Below are positions 1-8,616 of a stretch of 64,000 nt of DNA, in pieces (position 1 is the stretch's first letter; every line of letters starts with the position of its first letter). Origin of the DNA: an uncultured Clostridia bacterium (GTDB lineage Bacteria; Bacillota; Clostridia; TANB77; CAG-508). Made by a program: the position numbers and the translations under genes. The stretch is from positions 1 to 64,000 of the forward strand of contig CAKPGC010000002.1 of the NCBI GenBank assembly GCA_934154445.1, written 5' to 3'. Under the pieces are notes generated by a model. That model ran no database searches and was not told the DNA's origin. It was given only the letters and a program-made list of their open reading frames with translations.

Positions 1-22
1 CTATTGATTCATTCTCATTCAT
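1..22 (-). CDS. Start of an unknown gene running off the left edge
   Basis: An ATG at 22-20 follows a strong GGAGG ribosome site at 32-36 with 9 bases between. Only seven codons (M N E N E S I) lie in the window, so the product cannot be named. The start is supported by a promoter and repeated operator sequence just upstream. Confidence 0.6.
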
Positions 23-42
23 GCTACTTACCTCCATTTTAA

Positions 43-78
43 ATCGTTCAATCGTTCAAAATATCGTTCAATCGTTCG
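43..78. promoter_or_regulatory. Tandem operator-like direct repeats
   Basis: The 8-base unit ATCGTTCA occurs at 43-50, 51-58 and 63-70, and as ATCGTTCG at 71-78. This makes two 16-base blocks with a 20-base period, so the same face of the helix is presented twice. They lie between the probable -10 box and the ribosome site of the gene at the left edge, where a bound repressor would block transcription. The regulator is not visible here. Confidence 0.5.
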
Positions 79-83
79 ACTAT

Positions 84-113
84 AGTATAACACTTTTATT
101 ATAAATTATACAA
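84..113 (-). promoter_or_regulatory. Promoter of the left-edge gene
   Basis: On the minus strand TTGTAT (113-108) and TATACT (89-84) are separated by 18 bases, close to the housekeeping sigma consensus. The operator-like repeats start 5 bases downstream of the -10 box. Confidence 0.5.
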
Positions 114-270
114 GATATATTTTAAAATTTTACACTTTTCAATGCTCCAAGTTGGTCGCATTGCTTTGATTTTGTGCAATATAAATATATAAATTCTCAA
201 ATTACCCTCTTTTTACATTTTTATAATTTTCCTATTTATGTAATAATTTATAAAATTCAATTAATATATT

Positions 271-847
271 TTATAGCTGTTTTTCATACCATTTTGCAAA
301 TTCTTGCATTGCTTGTACAGAGCCATCTATATTTCTTCTGTTTTCTCTTTCTTCAGAATCCATCTCTGCCAATGTCTTATCAAAACCATTTGGCTTAAAA
401 ATATACCATAGATCTGACCATTTCTCTTCTCGATTTAATCCTTGAATCTTATCTGACAAATTTCCGTGGATGTTTTCCATAAAAATAATGTATTTCTTTT
501 CCATCATGATATGCCAAACATTCATTAAATGCACATTTTCTATTTACCTTATTCTCCATTAATTTTAAAATTCCATTTATCCCTATTGTATCCAATGAAA
601 AATTAACAAATGCTCTCGGAAAGCCATTTAATTCTTCAATTCTAAAATCAGTATCTAAAGCAATACATGGTTTTTTTACCATTTCAAATGCCTGTTTTAC
701 TTTGGCAGTTGCTATCTCCTTTATATCATCACTTCTTGGTTCATCCAACTCATAGTTGAATGTTGTAAATTTTAAATTCTTAAAATATCTTTCAGCTGAT
801 TTTATTTTCCCAATATTATGTGTTACAAAAACAATTTCATTTTCCAT
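271..847 (-). pseudogene. RdgB/HAM1-like non-canonical purine NTP pyrophosphatase, frameshifted
   Basis: The family hydrolyses dITP/XTP-type nucleotides to keep damaged purines out of DNA. The N-terminal part reads MENEIVFVTHNIGKIKSAE, matching the family's nucleotide-binding start; a central ALDTDFRIEELNGFPRAF segment follows. The frame then ends after about 132 residues, while the C-terminal part (IHGNLSDKIQG through a FKPNGFDKTLAEM segment) is open in another frame. Removing one A from the AAAA run (plus-strand T run 473-476) joins them into about 191 residues, the normal family length. Start chosen at 847 because GGAGG lies 8 bases upstream. Either a real inactivating mutation or a homopolymer sequencing error. 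Confidence 0.75.
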
Positions 848-879
848 ATAATTTTCCTCCATTAGCTCCAAGATTTTGC

Positions 880-1275
880 TTAATAAACTTCTCTATAAAC
901 AAACCATTTTCCATTAATCTTAACTTCAATAGTATTTTCTGCACCATATTGATATTCATATTCACCATCAAAATTTGATTGATTATCTTGTACTGGTATT
1001 TCATCTATATTTACATTAGAATTAATTTTTCCATCAATGTTTCCACATCTACCAGTAACCGTGCTTTCCTCCCCACTATTTGAGTATAATTTTCCATTTA
1101 CCTGTATTAATTTTGAATATTCCTTTTGGCTATCTAAGTTTTCTTCACTTTCAATTTTATTTGTTTCTGTTTTTTTGCTATTTTTATCTATATTATTATT
1201 AAATATAAAAAATAATAATATAAAAAAAATTATAGCAACAAGCATAATTCCTGAATTTCTTATCATTTTATTCAT
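880..1275 (-). CDS. Hypothetical membrane-anchored small protein
   Basis: 131 residues when started at the ATG behind AAAGGATG. A single hydrophobic segment near residues 8-26 is followed by a Lys/Glu/Ser-rich linker and a C-terminal domain of about 75 residues that ends with NGKWFVYREVY. That suggests an N-terminal anchor with the rest outside the membrane. I do not recognise a family. The gene lies directly upstream of the rdgB-like gene, 32 bases away on the same strand, so the two may be co-transcribed. Confidence 0.6.
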   Translation of the reverse strand: MNKMIRNSGIMLVAIIFFILLFFIFNNNIDKNSKKTETNKIESEENLDSQKEYSKLIQVNGKLYSNSGEESTVTGRCGNIDGKINSNVNIDEIPVQDNQSNFDGEYEYQYGAENTIEVKINGKWFVYREVY

Positions 1276-1284
1276 AAATATCAT

Positions 1285-1574
1285 CCTTTCTATACATAAA
1301 ATATTCTACTATATTAGCTGTAAAAAGTCTATAAATATACAAATTTTTTATATAAATGTATATTTTGGACAATATTTTCCAAAATATTACATTATTGAAC
1401 CAAAACCTAATCTTGATTATAAAACTAAGACTATTTATTTTAATAAAATTTCTTCAAAAAGTATAAATTTTGTTTTAGTTGATACAACATATTATAAAGA
1501 TACATAAAAAAAGCGAATTCAGGAAAATATAAAGGAACATTATTATGAAAATTAATATTGCAACAATATAAAAA
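1285..1574. other. Intergenic stretch without a supported gene
   Basis: AT-rich. The open frame that crosses it on the plus strand runs antisense into the neighbouring gene and has no ribosome site. I see nothing else beyond the terminator at its right end. Confidence 0.5.
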
Positions 1575-1602
1575 GGGAGAAAATTAATTTAATTTTCCCC
1601 CC
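1567..1602 (-). terminator. Terminator after the M41 peptidase gene
   Basis: On the minus strand GGGGGGAAAATTAA pairs with TTAATTTTCTCCC and is followed by TTTTT, just after the stop codon at 1613. Confidence 0.75.
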
Positions 1603-1612
1603 ATTCCAAAAA

Positions 1613-2563
1613 TCAATCTGCTTTCATAGCTTCTTCACTCTGGACTTCAGCACAAATTCTGTCCAAATCCCTTTCGTCGAGAATATCATTCTTAATTAAT
1701 TCTTTAGCAATTCTATCAAGAAGTGCACGATTATTATTAAGAATGTTTCTGGCTCTTTCTTCTGCTCTTCTAATAAGCTCCTTAGTTGAAAGGTCTATCT
1801 CGTTTTTAATTTCATCACTGAGCATGAAAAAGTTTTCAATATCAAGATTTCCAAGATATGACATGTTTTCACCACGACCTTTTACCATTCCACAAGAAGC
1901 GATAACATTTCTTGCCGTTTCAGTTACATGTTTTAAATCAGAAGAACCTCCGGATGTATACTTGTCATCTGAACCATAGTAAATTTTTTCTGCTACAATT
2001 CCAGCTAAGTCAACAGCCATGTAATCAATAAAATAATCTAAATCCATTGAAGTTTGCTTTTCATCTTCAAAACAAAGTGTTGTTTGTCCTAAGAAATTTT
2101 CAGCAGGAACAATAGTTATAGAAGTTGTTTTGCAATTCTTAATATTTTCAGATAATTTCAAAACTATAAAATGTCCAGCCTCATGATAAGCAGTAACTTC
2201 TTTGTCTTCTTTAGGCATCTGTCTATAAAACTCATAATTAAGATTGAGATTATAATTAACAGCCTTTCTACTTACCACTTTTTCCTTTCTTCTTTTAGCT
2301 ACAATCATGGATTTTTCAATTAGATTCATCGCAAGTCCAGGATTGTACATTTCATTCTTAAAAACACTCAATACAGAGATTATATAATTAATTATATCTT
2401 CTGTAATTTCAACATTATAGATTTCCTCAAATTTTTTTACAACATCTTTAATCATTGGATAAATCTTTTTATTTTGTGGTTCGAGAATAGGAATTATGTC
2501 AATATTAGATCTTAATTTAGAATCAAATTCAAAATATGAATAATATTCTTCTTCTGTTGACAT
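1613..2563 (-). CDS. FtsH-type M41 zinc peptidase part of a split AAA+ protease
   Basis: 316 residues. The C-terminal two thirds is an M41 peptidase domain: HEAGH at residues 127-131 (two zinc histidines and the catalytic Glu), a later SGGSSDL with the third zinc ligand Asp at about 209, and the AGIVAEKIYYG segment typical of FtsH. The first 110 residues resemble the second half of a ClpA/ClpB AAA+ module, not an FtsH ATPase. The preceding gene encodes the first half and is in the same frame, separated only by a TAA at 2585-2587. Translation could restart at the ATG at 2563 behind a weak AAGG site. No membrane segment is seen, unlike true FtsH. Confidence 0.8.
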   Translation of the reverse strand: MSTEEEYYSYFEFDSKLRSNIDIIPILEPQNKKIYPMIKDVVKKFEEIYNVEITEDIINYIISVLSVFKNEMYNPGLAMNLIEKSMIVAKRRKEKVVSRKAVNYNLNLNYEFYRQMPKEDKEVTAYHEAGHFIVLKLSENIKNCKTTSITIVPAENFLGQTTLCFEDEKQTSMDLDYFIDYMAVDLAGIVAEKIYYGSDDKYTSGGSSDLKHVTETARNVIASCGMVKGRGENMSYLGNLDIENFFMLSDEIKNEIDLSTKELIRRAEERARNILNNNRALLDRIAKELIKNDILDERDLDRICAEVQSEEAMKAD

Positions 2564-2584
2564 TCCTATTACCTTAACATCGAC

Positions 2585-3064
2585 TTATCTTACAAGAGCT
2601 GTAAAATAATATGACAAAACAATATTTGTTTGTACAAGATGTACCTGATCAATAACTACAATGAAATTGTTAGATGAAGATATAAATTTAATTATATTTT
2701 CAAGTTTTCTTCTCATAGTAATATGCATCAATTCTTGAATTATTGCTTCAATGTTCAAATATAGGAAATGACAGTTTTTCAATTCTTTTGGACATTTCTT
2801 TTTCAGCACATTCTCAATTGCTATCTGCAAAGTTGCACTTTTACCGACACCATGTCCACCTAATAAGACAACATTAGCATTCCTACTTTTTAATAAGCTA
2901 TTATAAATTCGATTAACCTCTCTTTCCCGTCCATGAAGGATACCAGAATTAACTTTGGAGCAAATATAATTCATATCAAATAAATATGGAGAAAACTTAT
3001 TTGGTACTAAATTTGCTGATGCAAAGTCCCGTGTTTGTTTAGTTTTTGGAATTTTAATTTTCAT
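2585..3064 (-). CDS. AAA+ ATPase N-terminal half (Clp-like) of a split protease
   Basis: 159 residues, ending at an in-frame TAA. HGREREVNRIYNSLL followed by Walker A GGHGVGKSA (near residues 69-77) is the pattern of ClpA/ClpB first ATPase domains. The Walker B equivalent reads VVIDQVHLV: the catalytic Glu after Asp is Gln, a change known in this superfamily to allow ATP binding but block hydrolysis. After the stop the same frame continues as VDVKVIGMSTEEEYYSY, matching the Clp sequence expected next, so the natural product was probably one polypeptide of about 483 residues. Strong GGAGG ribosome site before the ATG at 3064. Confidence 0.75.
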   Translation of the reverse strand: MKIKIPKTKQTRDFASANLVPNKFSPYLFDMNYICSKVNSGILHGREREVNRIYNSLLKSRNANVVLLGGHGVGKSATLQIAIENVLKKKCPKELKNCHFLYLNIEAIIQELMHITMRRKLENIIKFISSSNNFIVVIDQVHLVQTNIVLSYYFTALVR

Positions 3065-3110
3065 AGTCAGTCCTCCTATTGAAATATATTGTTTAAAATT
3101 TCATATCTCA

Positions 3111-3139
3111 AGTCTATCATAATTCTTTAATTATGTCAA
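3111..3139 (-). promoter_or_regulatory. Promoter of the AAA+/M41 gene pair
   Basis: TTGACA at 3139-3134 and TAGACT at 3116-3111 on the minus strand, spacer 17 bases, 47 bases upstream of the ATG. Confidence 0.5.
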
Positions 3140-3161
3140 TTATTTATGGTATATATAAAAT

Positions 3162-3192
3162 AAAAATCCTCCGGCTAAGCCAGAGGATTTTT
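3162..3192 (-). terminator. Terminator of rho
   Basis: AAAAATCCTC and its complement flank a short GC-rich stem (CCGGCT...AGCCAG) and end in a T run on the minus strand, 11 bases beyond the rho stop codon. Confidence 0.85.
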
Positions 3193-3202
3193 ATTTTTCA
3201 CT

Positions 3203-4531
3203 CTATTTGAATCTTTTAATATAATTATCTATCTCATCCAAAAATTCTTCATTATTTTTAGTTTTAACCATCATAGAAATAACTTGTTCTGTTACATCAG
3301 CTACAGGCATACTATTCATAGCCTTACGTAACGCAAAAACTGTCTCTTTTTCTTTTGGTGTAAGTAATAAGTCTTCTCTTCTTGTACCAGACTTATTAAT
3401 ATCAATTGCTGGGAAAATACGTTTTTCAGATAATTTTCTATCAAGATGTACTTCCATATTACCTGTACCTTTGAATTCCTCAAATATTACATCATCCATT
3501 CTACTTCCAGTATCGATTAATGCAGTAGCTAAAATAGTTAAGCTTCCGCCATGTTCAATATTTCTAGCGGCTCCAAAGAATTTTTTTGGTTTATGTAATG
3601 CTGCAGGATCCAAACCTCCAGACAATGTTCTTCCTGAAGATGGAATTGTTAAATTGTACGCCCTTGCAAGTCTTGTTATACTATCTAAAAGTATAACAAC
3701 ATCTTGTCCTTGTTCAACTAATCTTTTAGCTCTTTCAAGTACCATTTCAGCGACCTTTACATGGTGTTCTGGCAATTCATCAAATGTTGAATATATTACC
3801 TCGCCATTTATCGAACGCTTCATATCCGTAACTTCTTCAGGTCTTTCATCTATTAATAATACTATTAGTTTTTCTTCAGGATTATTTTCAGATATACTAT
3901 TCGCAATCTTTTTCAATAATGTAGTTTTACCTACTTTTGGAGGTGCAACTATCATTCCTCTTTGTCCTTTTCCTATCGGAGACATTAAATCAATCATTCT
4001 CATAGCATATTCATTACTTTTAGTTTCTAGTTTGATTCTCTCATCAGGATATATAGGAACTAACTCGTCAAATCTTTTTCTTCTAGCTGCCTTTTCTGGT
4101 GATTCTCCATTAACTTCTCCAACAAATATAAGTGATGGGAATTTTTCTCCTTCTTTAAATCTTGATATTCCTTTTATTACATCACCAGTATCCAATCTAA
4201 ATCTTTTTATTTGAATTACAGATATATACACATCTTTTGGGCTTGATAAATAATTTTCACCTCTTAAAAATCCATATCCATCTGGTAGTATATCTAATAT
4301 TCCTTCAACAATTTCGTCTCCTTCATTTGTAAGTTTGTATCCTGTTAATTCATCTCCATTATTTTCAGGAGACACTTCTTTTTTTATATCACTTTTTTTA
4401 TCTGTAATATTTAAAATTTGTGATAGTACTTCTATCAAATTTTCTTTTTTTAATTTAGAAATATTTTTTATATTATTCTCCTTCGCTAATTCTTTCAATT
4501 CGCTTAATGTTTTTTCTTCTAAATTTACCAT
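3203..4531 (-). CDS. rho: Transcription termination factor Rho
   Basis: 442 residues, a normal length. Hexameric RNA helicase that ends transcription at Rho-dependent sites. Order: a Rho N-terminal helical domain (residues 1-40), a short charged linker, the cold-shock-like RNA-binding domain with [20 protein letters not shown] (near 92-111), then the RecA-like ATPase with Walker [11 protein letters not shown] and Walker [17 protein letters not shown]. The Q-loop region with [13 protein letters not shown] is present. Start ATG follows AGGAGG at ideal spacing. It stands alone with its own terminator. Confidence 0.97.
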   Translation of the reverse strand: MVNLEEKTLSELKELAKENNIKNISKLKKENLIEVLSQILNITDKKSDIKKEVSPENNGDELTGYKLTNEGDEIVEGILDILPDGYGFLRGENYLSSPKDVYISVIQIKRFRLDTGDVIKGISRFKEGEKFPSLIFVGEVNGESPEKAARRKRFDELVPIYPDERIKLETKSNEYAMRMIDLMSPIGKGQRGMIVAPPKVGKTTLLKKIANSISENNPEEKLIVLLIDERPEEVTDMKRSINGEVIYSTFDELPEHHVKVAEMVLERAKRLVEQGQDVVILLDSITRLARAYNLTIPSSGRTLSGGLDPAALHKPKKFFGAARNIEHGGSLTILATALIDTGSRMDDVIFEEFKGTGNMEVHLDRKLSEKRIFPAIDINKSGTRREDLLLTPKEKETVFALRKAMNSMPVADVTEQVISMMVKTKNNEEFLDEIDNYIKRFK

Positions 4532-4684
4532 AATTCCTCCTAAAATATTATAAATTATATTTTCGTATATTATTCTAAATTTTTCAACTATTATTTTGTT
4601 TTTGGTGGGATTTTTTTTCGAATTAAATAAAATACAAATATATTATATCATGTTTTTCCAAAAAAAGGAAGTCTTTTTAAAAAT

Positions 4685-4707
4685 AAAAAAGCGTTTTATA
4701 CGCTTTT
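4685..4707 (-). terminator. Terminator after divIC
   Basis: AAAAGCGTATAAAACGCTTTTTTATTTTT on the minus strand, a short stem with T run immediately after the divIC stop codon. Confidence 0.75.
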
Positions 4708-4708
4708 A

Positions 4709-4981
4709 CTAAATACCTTTATCAATATAAACTTTTTCGTTAGGATAATACATTTCTAACTTTTCACGTGCCATTTGTTCAATAAATTCTTTTGAATCGA
4801 CATTCTCTTTTTTACTAACTAATTCATTATTATATGTTTGTTGTTCTTCTATTTTGCTTGCAAGCTCTTTACTGTTTTTTCCATATTGATTTAATACTTT
4901 TTGTTGGTTTACCAAAGTAAATATTGCATATATTAAAACAAGTATTATTAATAATCTTTTATATAATTTTTTCTTTTTCAT
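4709..4981 (-). CDS. divIC: Septum formation initiator, DivIC/FtsL family
   Basis: 90 residues. Basic N-terminus, one membrane segment at about residues 9-25, then a heptad-like coiled coil (about 34-68) and the C-terminal motif EFIEQMAREKLEMYYPNEK characteristic of DivIC. It would act in the divisome with FtsL and DivIB. Third gene of a yabP-yabQ-divIC cluster, the same order as in Bacillus, which supports the name. Ribosome site GGAGAG before the ATG. Confidence 0.88.
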   Translation of the reverse strand: MKKKKLYKRLLIILVLIYAIFTLVNQQKVLNQYGKNSKELASKIEEQQTYNNELVSKKENVDSKEFIEQMAREKLEMYYPNEKVYIDKGI

Positions 4982-5076
4982 AAGTATCTCTCCAGTCTAA
5001 TTAACGTATAATATATATTTCTACTTTTTTTTCAAAAATCCTTCTTATTTTTTGAAAAAATTGTATTTTTTTACAT

Positions 5077-5559
5077 TTAAGCTTTATTCTTTTGTAATTT
5101 TATAATACTTTTTATCTTTTTTTGGCAATTTAATTTATATTTTTTTATATTAATAGTAATAAATTTTATTGGTTTAAAAAATATTTTCTTTAATAATTTT
5201 AAAATTATCTTTATTGGAAAAATCAAAATTGATATTATTTTTTCTATTATTTTTTTTAATATTAATATTATTTTCACATTTATATTTATAAAGTACTTAC
5301 TGAAAACTAACATATATATTAAGCAACCCAAAAATACACCTAAAAACATGTAAAATCGTATTTCACCATTACTAAAGGTAAATATTGAATATAGTAAAAT
5401 AAAACCTGTCAAAATCCAAAATAATACGTCTTCGACATAAGTTATATAATCATAAGTCTTAAAACTTCTTCTTAATATTCTGAATATATCAAATAAAAGC
5501 CCAATGATTATTCCATTTATTGTAAAAACCAAAAATAGATATGCTTGATTTGTAACCAT
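5077..5559 (-). CDS. yabQ: Spore cortex biosynthesis protein YabQ
   Basis: 160 residues, four hydrophobic segments in the first half (starting with QAYLFLVFTINGIIIGLLFD) and a very Lys/Ile-rich C-terminal tail. The DIFRILRRSFKTYDYITYVEDVLFW segment after the first helix is characteristic of YabQ, which is made in the mother cell and needed for cortex formation in Bacillus. It lies 18 bases after yabP and upstream of divIC, the conserved order. Confidence 0.88.
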   Translation of the reverse strand: MVTNQAYLFLVFTINGIIIGLLFDIFRILRRSFKTYDYITYVEDVLFWILTGFILLYSIFTFSNGEIRFYMFLGVFLGCLIYMLVFSKYFININVKIILILKKIIEKIISILIFPIKIILKLLKKIFFKPIKFITINIKKYKLNCQKKIKSIIKLQKNKA

Positions 5560-5577
5560 AAAACCTCAATCCTTTGT

Positions 5578-5874
5578 TTATTTGAAAATTTTGCTAATTA
5601 AATTTCCTTTATTTTTTTCCAATTCTTTATCACTATATGCTAAATAGGATATATTACCTTCGATAATTACTTCAGAAGTATCAATACTTAATTTATTAAT
5701 TCTAATGTTTTCTCCTTTAACAGTAAGTAGTCCAAGTTCTGTTTCTACCATTACAACTTGATCATCAAAACTAAGTACATCATTTACCCCCGAAATACTT
5801 AATTTTCCTCTATTCTCTAATATCAAGTTTTGAATTACACCTGTATTTATACTTTTTCTTTCATCAACTGTCAT
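5578..5874 (-). CDS. yabP: Sporulation protein YabP
   Basis: 98 residues, all-beta in character, containing ENRGKLSISGVNDVLSFDDQ and the ETELGLLTVKGENIRINKLS segment of the YabP/YqfC family. The family is expressed in the mother cell during sporulation. First gene of the yabP-yabQ-divIC operon. The ATG at 5874 follows AAAGGATGATGC. Confidence 0.9.
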   Translation of the reverse strand: MTVDERKSINTGVIQNLILENRGKLSISGVNDVLSFDDQVVMVETELGLLTVKGENIRINKLSIDTSEVIIEGNISYLAYSDKELEKNKGNLISKIFK

Positions 5875-5976
5875 TATGCATCATCCTTTCTTTGTTTTTC
5901 TCTGATATTTATATATATTCACAGGTTGTCTTTTTTAGAACAAAAGAATTTATAATAATTAATTTTATTGTATGCA

Positions 5977-6005
5977 TTGATTTATGAATAATTTTGTTGT
6001 ATAAT
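5977..6005 (+). promoter_or_regulatory. Promoter of the beta-CASP hydrolase gene
   Basis: TTGATT at 5977-5982 and TATAAT at 6000-6005 with a 17-base spacer, about 70 bases upstream of the start codon. Confidence 0.65.
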
Positions 6006-6076
6006 ATTGACATAACTTATTAACCAACTCATGTAGTAATTACATGAAACCAAATTATTTAAATAGGAGTGATTTT

Positions 6077-7528
6077 ATGCGGATTGGTAAATCAGACCAT
6101 TTTTACGCAAACAGGTACTGTCGGCATAACAAAGTAACAGGTTCAAGTTATTTGTACTCTGTTCATTGGCCAAATGGAGAAAACGTACGGTTCTTTGTTG
6201 ATGCAGGAGCAAAACAAGGAGAAGACAATATAGGTTTCTTTAATGGTTTTTATCCATTTAATACTGAAAAAATATCTTTTGGTATTATAACCCATAATCA
6301 TTTTGATCACACTGGAATACTTCCAGTTCTTGTGCGTCAAGGATTTAAGGGTCCTATATTTACAAGCTATTCTACAGCAAATCTAATTGATATTCCATTA
6401 CATGAATCAGCAACAATTGTGGATAAGGAATTAGATAGAACCATTGCAACTATTGACGAGGTTGAAAAAACATTACAACAGATTGTAGGATGTACCTATA
6501 AGAAAATAATCAAACCATACAAGAATATTACTATTACTTTCTTTTCTAATGGTCATCTTGTTGGTGCTGTTTTAACCTTAATTGTAATTACTTGTCCAGG
6601 TGAAAAAGAAATCACAATTATTCACACAGGAGACTACAAAGATAGTAATGCTTTCTTTAATGTAGAAATGCCTCCTAAACAGGTAAGAGATTTGGGAATT
6701 TCCAACATCGTTTGTGAATCAACTTATGGAGACGTAGATTCTACTCATCCAATGTTCCAAAAATGTTTAGCCAAAAACACAGCAGAAGCATTGAAAAACG
6801 GAATGACTGTTCTTTATCCTACATTCGCACAGGGTAGACATCAAGAAGTATTGTTTGACCTCAAAATGTGGAAAGACAAGGGCATTATTCCGGAAGATAC
6901 TATGATTGTTGTTGATGGAAAAGCTTCTCAAGAGTATAACGCAAGATATATGTATTCAGATTTAGGCATTAAAAAAATTATGAAAAACTTTATGCCTAAA
7001 GGAACAATACAAATACCTCGTTCCAAGAACAGAAACATTTATAGGAAACAAATAATTAGCGATCCACGTCCCAAAATTATTTTGGCTCCAGGAGGTATGT
7101 GCTCTTACGGCCCTGTTACAAGTTATATATCAGAATTCATTTCGCGTAATGATGTTTTGATACATGCTTTGGGATATTGTTCCCCTGATTCGACAATGTA
7201 TAAGCTTCTTAACACACCTGATGGTGGAACTTTAAAATACAATGGAAAAGAAACTATAAAGCATTGTCAGACAGCAAAAACAGCGGAGCATTCATCACAT
7301 GCGCCAAGGAACAAATTATTAAAGTTGATACAATGGTTTCCAAATGTAAGTTCAATTTCCATCAATCATGGAGATCCAGATACAAAGATATCGTTTAGAA
7401 ATTATCTGTTAGAAAGACTTGGATTACCAGAAGATCAAATTATAATTTGCGATTCTGAAACTAGTGTTAGAATAGAATCATCTGGTATAACGGATAAATT
7501 TCCAACAACATTTGAATCTATTTTGTAA
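6077..7528 (+). CDS. MBL-fold beta-CASP RNA-processing hydrolase
   Basis: 483 residues from the ATG at 6077, which has AGGAG seven bases upstream; an earlier in-frame ATG at 6044 lacks a ribosome site. Zinc motif THNHFDHTG near residues 81-89, a later HTGDYKD (motif 3), then the beta-CASP insertion with VCESTYGD and PTFAQGRHQE, and a C-terminal SSHAP segment. These features mark RNA/DNA-specific metallo-beta-lactamases related to the CPSF73/RNase J group, although the substrate cannot be read. It has its own promoter and a terminator shared with lysC. Confidence 0.85.
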   Translation: MRIGKSDHFYANRYCRHNKVTGSSYLYSVHWPNGENVRFFVDAGAKQGEDNIGFFNGFYPFNTEKISFGIITHNHFDHTGILPVLVRQGFKGPIFTSYSTANLIDIPLHESATIVDKELDRTIATIDEVEKTLQQIVGCTYKKIIKPYKNITITFFSNGHLVGAVLTLIVITCPGEKEITIIHTGDYKDSNAFFNVEMPPKQVRDLGISNIVCESTYGDVDSTHPMFQKCLAKNTAEALKNGMTVLYPTFAQGRHQEVLFDLKMWKDKGIIPEDTMIVVDGKASQEYNARYMYSDLGIKKIMKNFMPKGTIQIPRSKNRNIYRKQIISDPRPKIILAPGGMCSYGPVTSYISEFISRNDVLIHALGYCSPDSTMYKLLNTPDGGTLKYNGKETIKHCQTAKTAEHSSHAPRNKLLKLIQWFPNVSSISINHGDPDTKISFRNYLLERLGLPEDQIIICDSETSVRIESSGITDKFPTTFESIL

Positions 7529-7544
7529 TTTGCAAATCACTTTT

Positions 7545-7572
7545 AAGGCGAGAATATAATTATTCTCGCCTT
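7545..7572. terminator. Bidirectional terminator
   Basis: Perfect stem AAGGCGAGAATA...TATTCTCGCCTT between the convergent hydrolase (+) and aspartokinase (-) genes. Confidence 0.85.
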
Positions 7573-7574
7573 AT

Positions 7575-8537
7575 CTATTTAATTAGCATTTCATGAAATT
7601 TATTTAATATTTCATCACTAACTACATTTTTAAAATCAATTGAAATCTTAGACTCAGAAACATTAAATTCTAACATTTCTATTTTTTCATTTTCTATTAT
7701 TTTGAGTAAATTCTTTATAAAATCTACTTTTCTAATTATTCCATTACCAACAATTGAAATTCTTGAAATATCTTTTTTTACAATGCTTTTTATAGTATTT
7801 TCCTCGATAATATCTGTAATAATAGTTCCTGCTTTATTATTAAAAGTGGATTTAGTAATGATTGGAATTTTAAATTTATCTCCTATTTCAGCACATCTAT
7901 TATGGAGAACCTTGGCTCCTTCACTTGAGATTTCCATCATTTCTTCATAGGAAATAGCTGGTAATTTTTTTGCTTTTTTTATTTTATTTGGATCTGCCGT
8001 ATATACACCATCAACATCAGAAAAAATATAACATTCTTTTGCATTTACTGCAGCAGCCACTGCAATAGCACTTGTATCAGAGCCCCCTCTCCCCAATGTT
8101 GTTATATCCAATTTTTCATTAAAGCCTTGAAAACCTGCTATTATAACTATTTTTCTTTCTTCCAATTCTTTTAGAATTCTCGTTGTATCAATATTTTTTA
8201 TAACAGCATTTTTATTTGTATTATCTGTAAGTATTCCCGCTTGCCAACCTGTTAGGGATATTGCTTTATAGCCCATACTATTTAAAAGAATACTTAATTT
8301 TGCAATTGATATTTGTTCTCCAGAACTAAGTAACATATCCATCTCTCTGTCCTCAGTATGGTTTGAAAGTGATATTGCTTCTTGTATCAATTTATCAGTT
8401 GTTTTTCCTTGTGCAGATAAAATAACAATTATATTATTATTTTTGTCATAAAGATCTATAATCTTTTTTGCAACCAATTTTAATCTCTCATTATCTGCAA
8501 CAGAACTTCCCCCAAACTTCATAACAATTGTGTCCAT
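7575..8537 (-). CDS. lysC: Aspartate kinase, short form with one ACT domain
   Basis: 320 residues. First step of Lys/Thr/Met (and diaminopimelate) synthesis: aspartate to aspartyl phosphate. MKFGGSSVADN at the N-terminus is the kinase signature; TTLGRGGSDTSAIAVA and the SDVDGVYTADP segment follow. After about residue 250 there is only one ACT-like unit (ISRISIVGNGI... to the end), whereas usual aspartokinases of 400 or more residues carry two. Feedback control may therefore differ. Start taken at 8537 because AGAGGTGG is 7 bases upstream; the earlier GTG lies inside that ribosome site. Confidence 0.9.
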   Translation of the reverse strand: MDTIVMKFGGSSVADNERLKLVAKKIIDLYDKNNNIIVILSAQGKTTDKLIQEAISLSNHTEDREMDMLLSSGEQISIAKLSILLNSMGYKAISLTGWQAGILTDNTNKNAVIKNIDTTRILKELEERKIVIIAGFQGFNEKLDITTLGRGGSDTSAIAVAAAVNAKECYIFSDVDGVYTADPNKIKKAKKLPAISYEEMMEISSEGAKVLHNRCAEIGDKFKIPIITKSTFNNKAGTIITDIIEENTIKSIVKKDISRISIVGNGIIRKVDFIKNLLKIIENEKIEMLEFNVSESKISIDFKNVVSDEILNKFHEMLIK

Positions 8538-8560
8538 TAGGACCACCTCTTTAAAATAAA

Positions 8561-8600
8561 TATATAGAGCCCTATTTTATTAAAAATATGACTCTATATA
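8561..8600 (-). terminator. Probable terminator of prfB
   Basis: TATATAGAG and CTCTATATA are perfect complements with a 22-base loop, between the prfB stop and the lysC ribosome site. The following T tract is interrupted, so termination may be partial and lysC may be read from prfB. Confidence 0.45.
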
Positions 8601-8616
8601 TTGTATGCTAAAAACT

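Noticed and set aside
1037..1507. 156-codon plus-strand frame
   Set aside because: Antisense to the 131-residue gene, no ribosome site, low-complexity Phe/Ile-rich; shadow frame.
1613..2563. Annotation as FtsH
   Set aside because: The peptidase is FtsH-like, but the ATPase part is of Clp type and there is no membrane anchor, so it is not an FtsH orthologue.
3471..4214. 247-codon plus-strand frame opposite rho
   Set aside because: Lies wholly antisense to rho, which is unmistakable.
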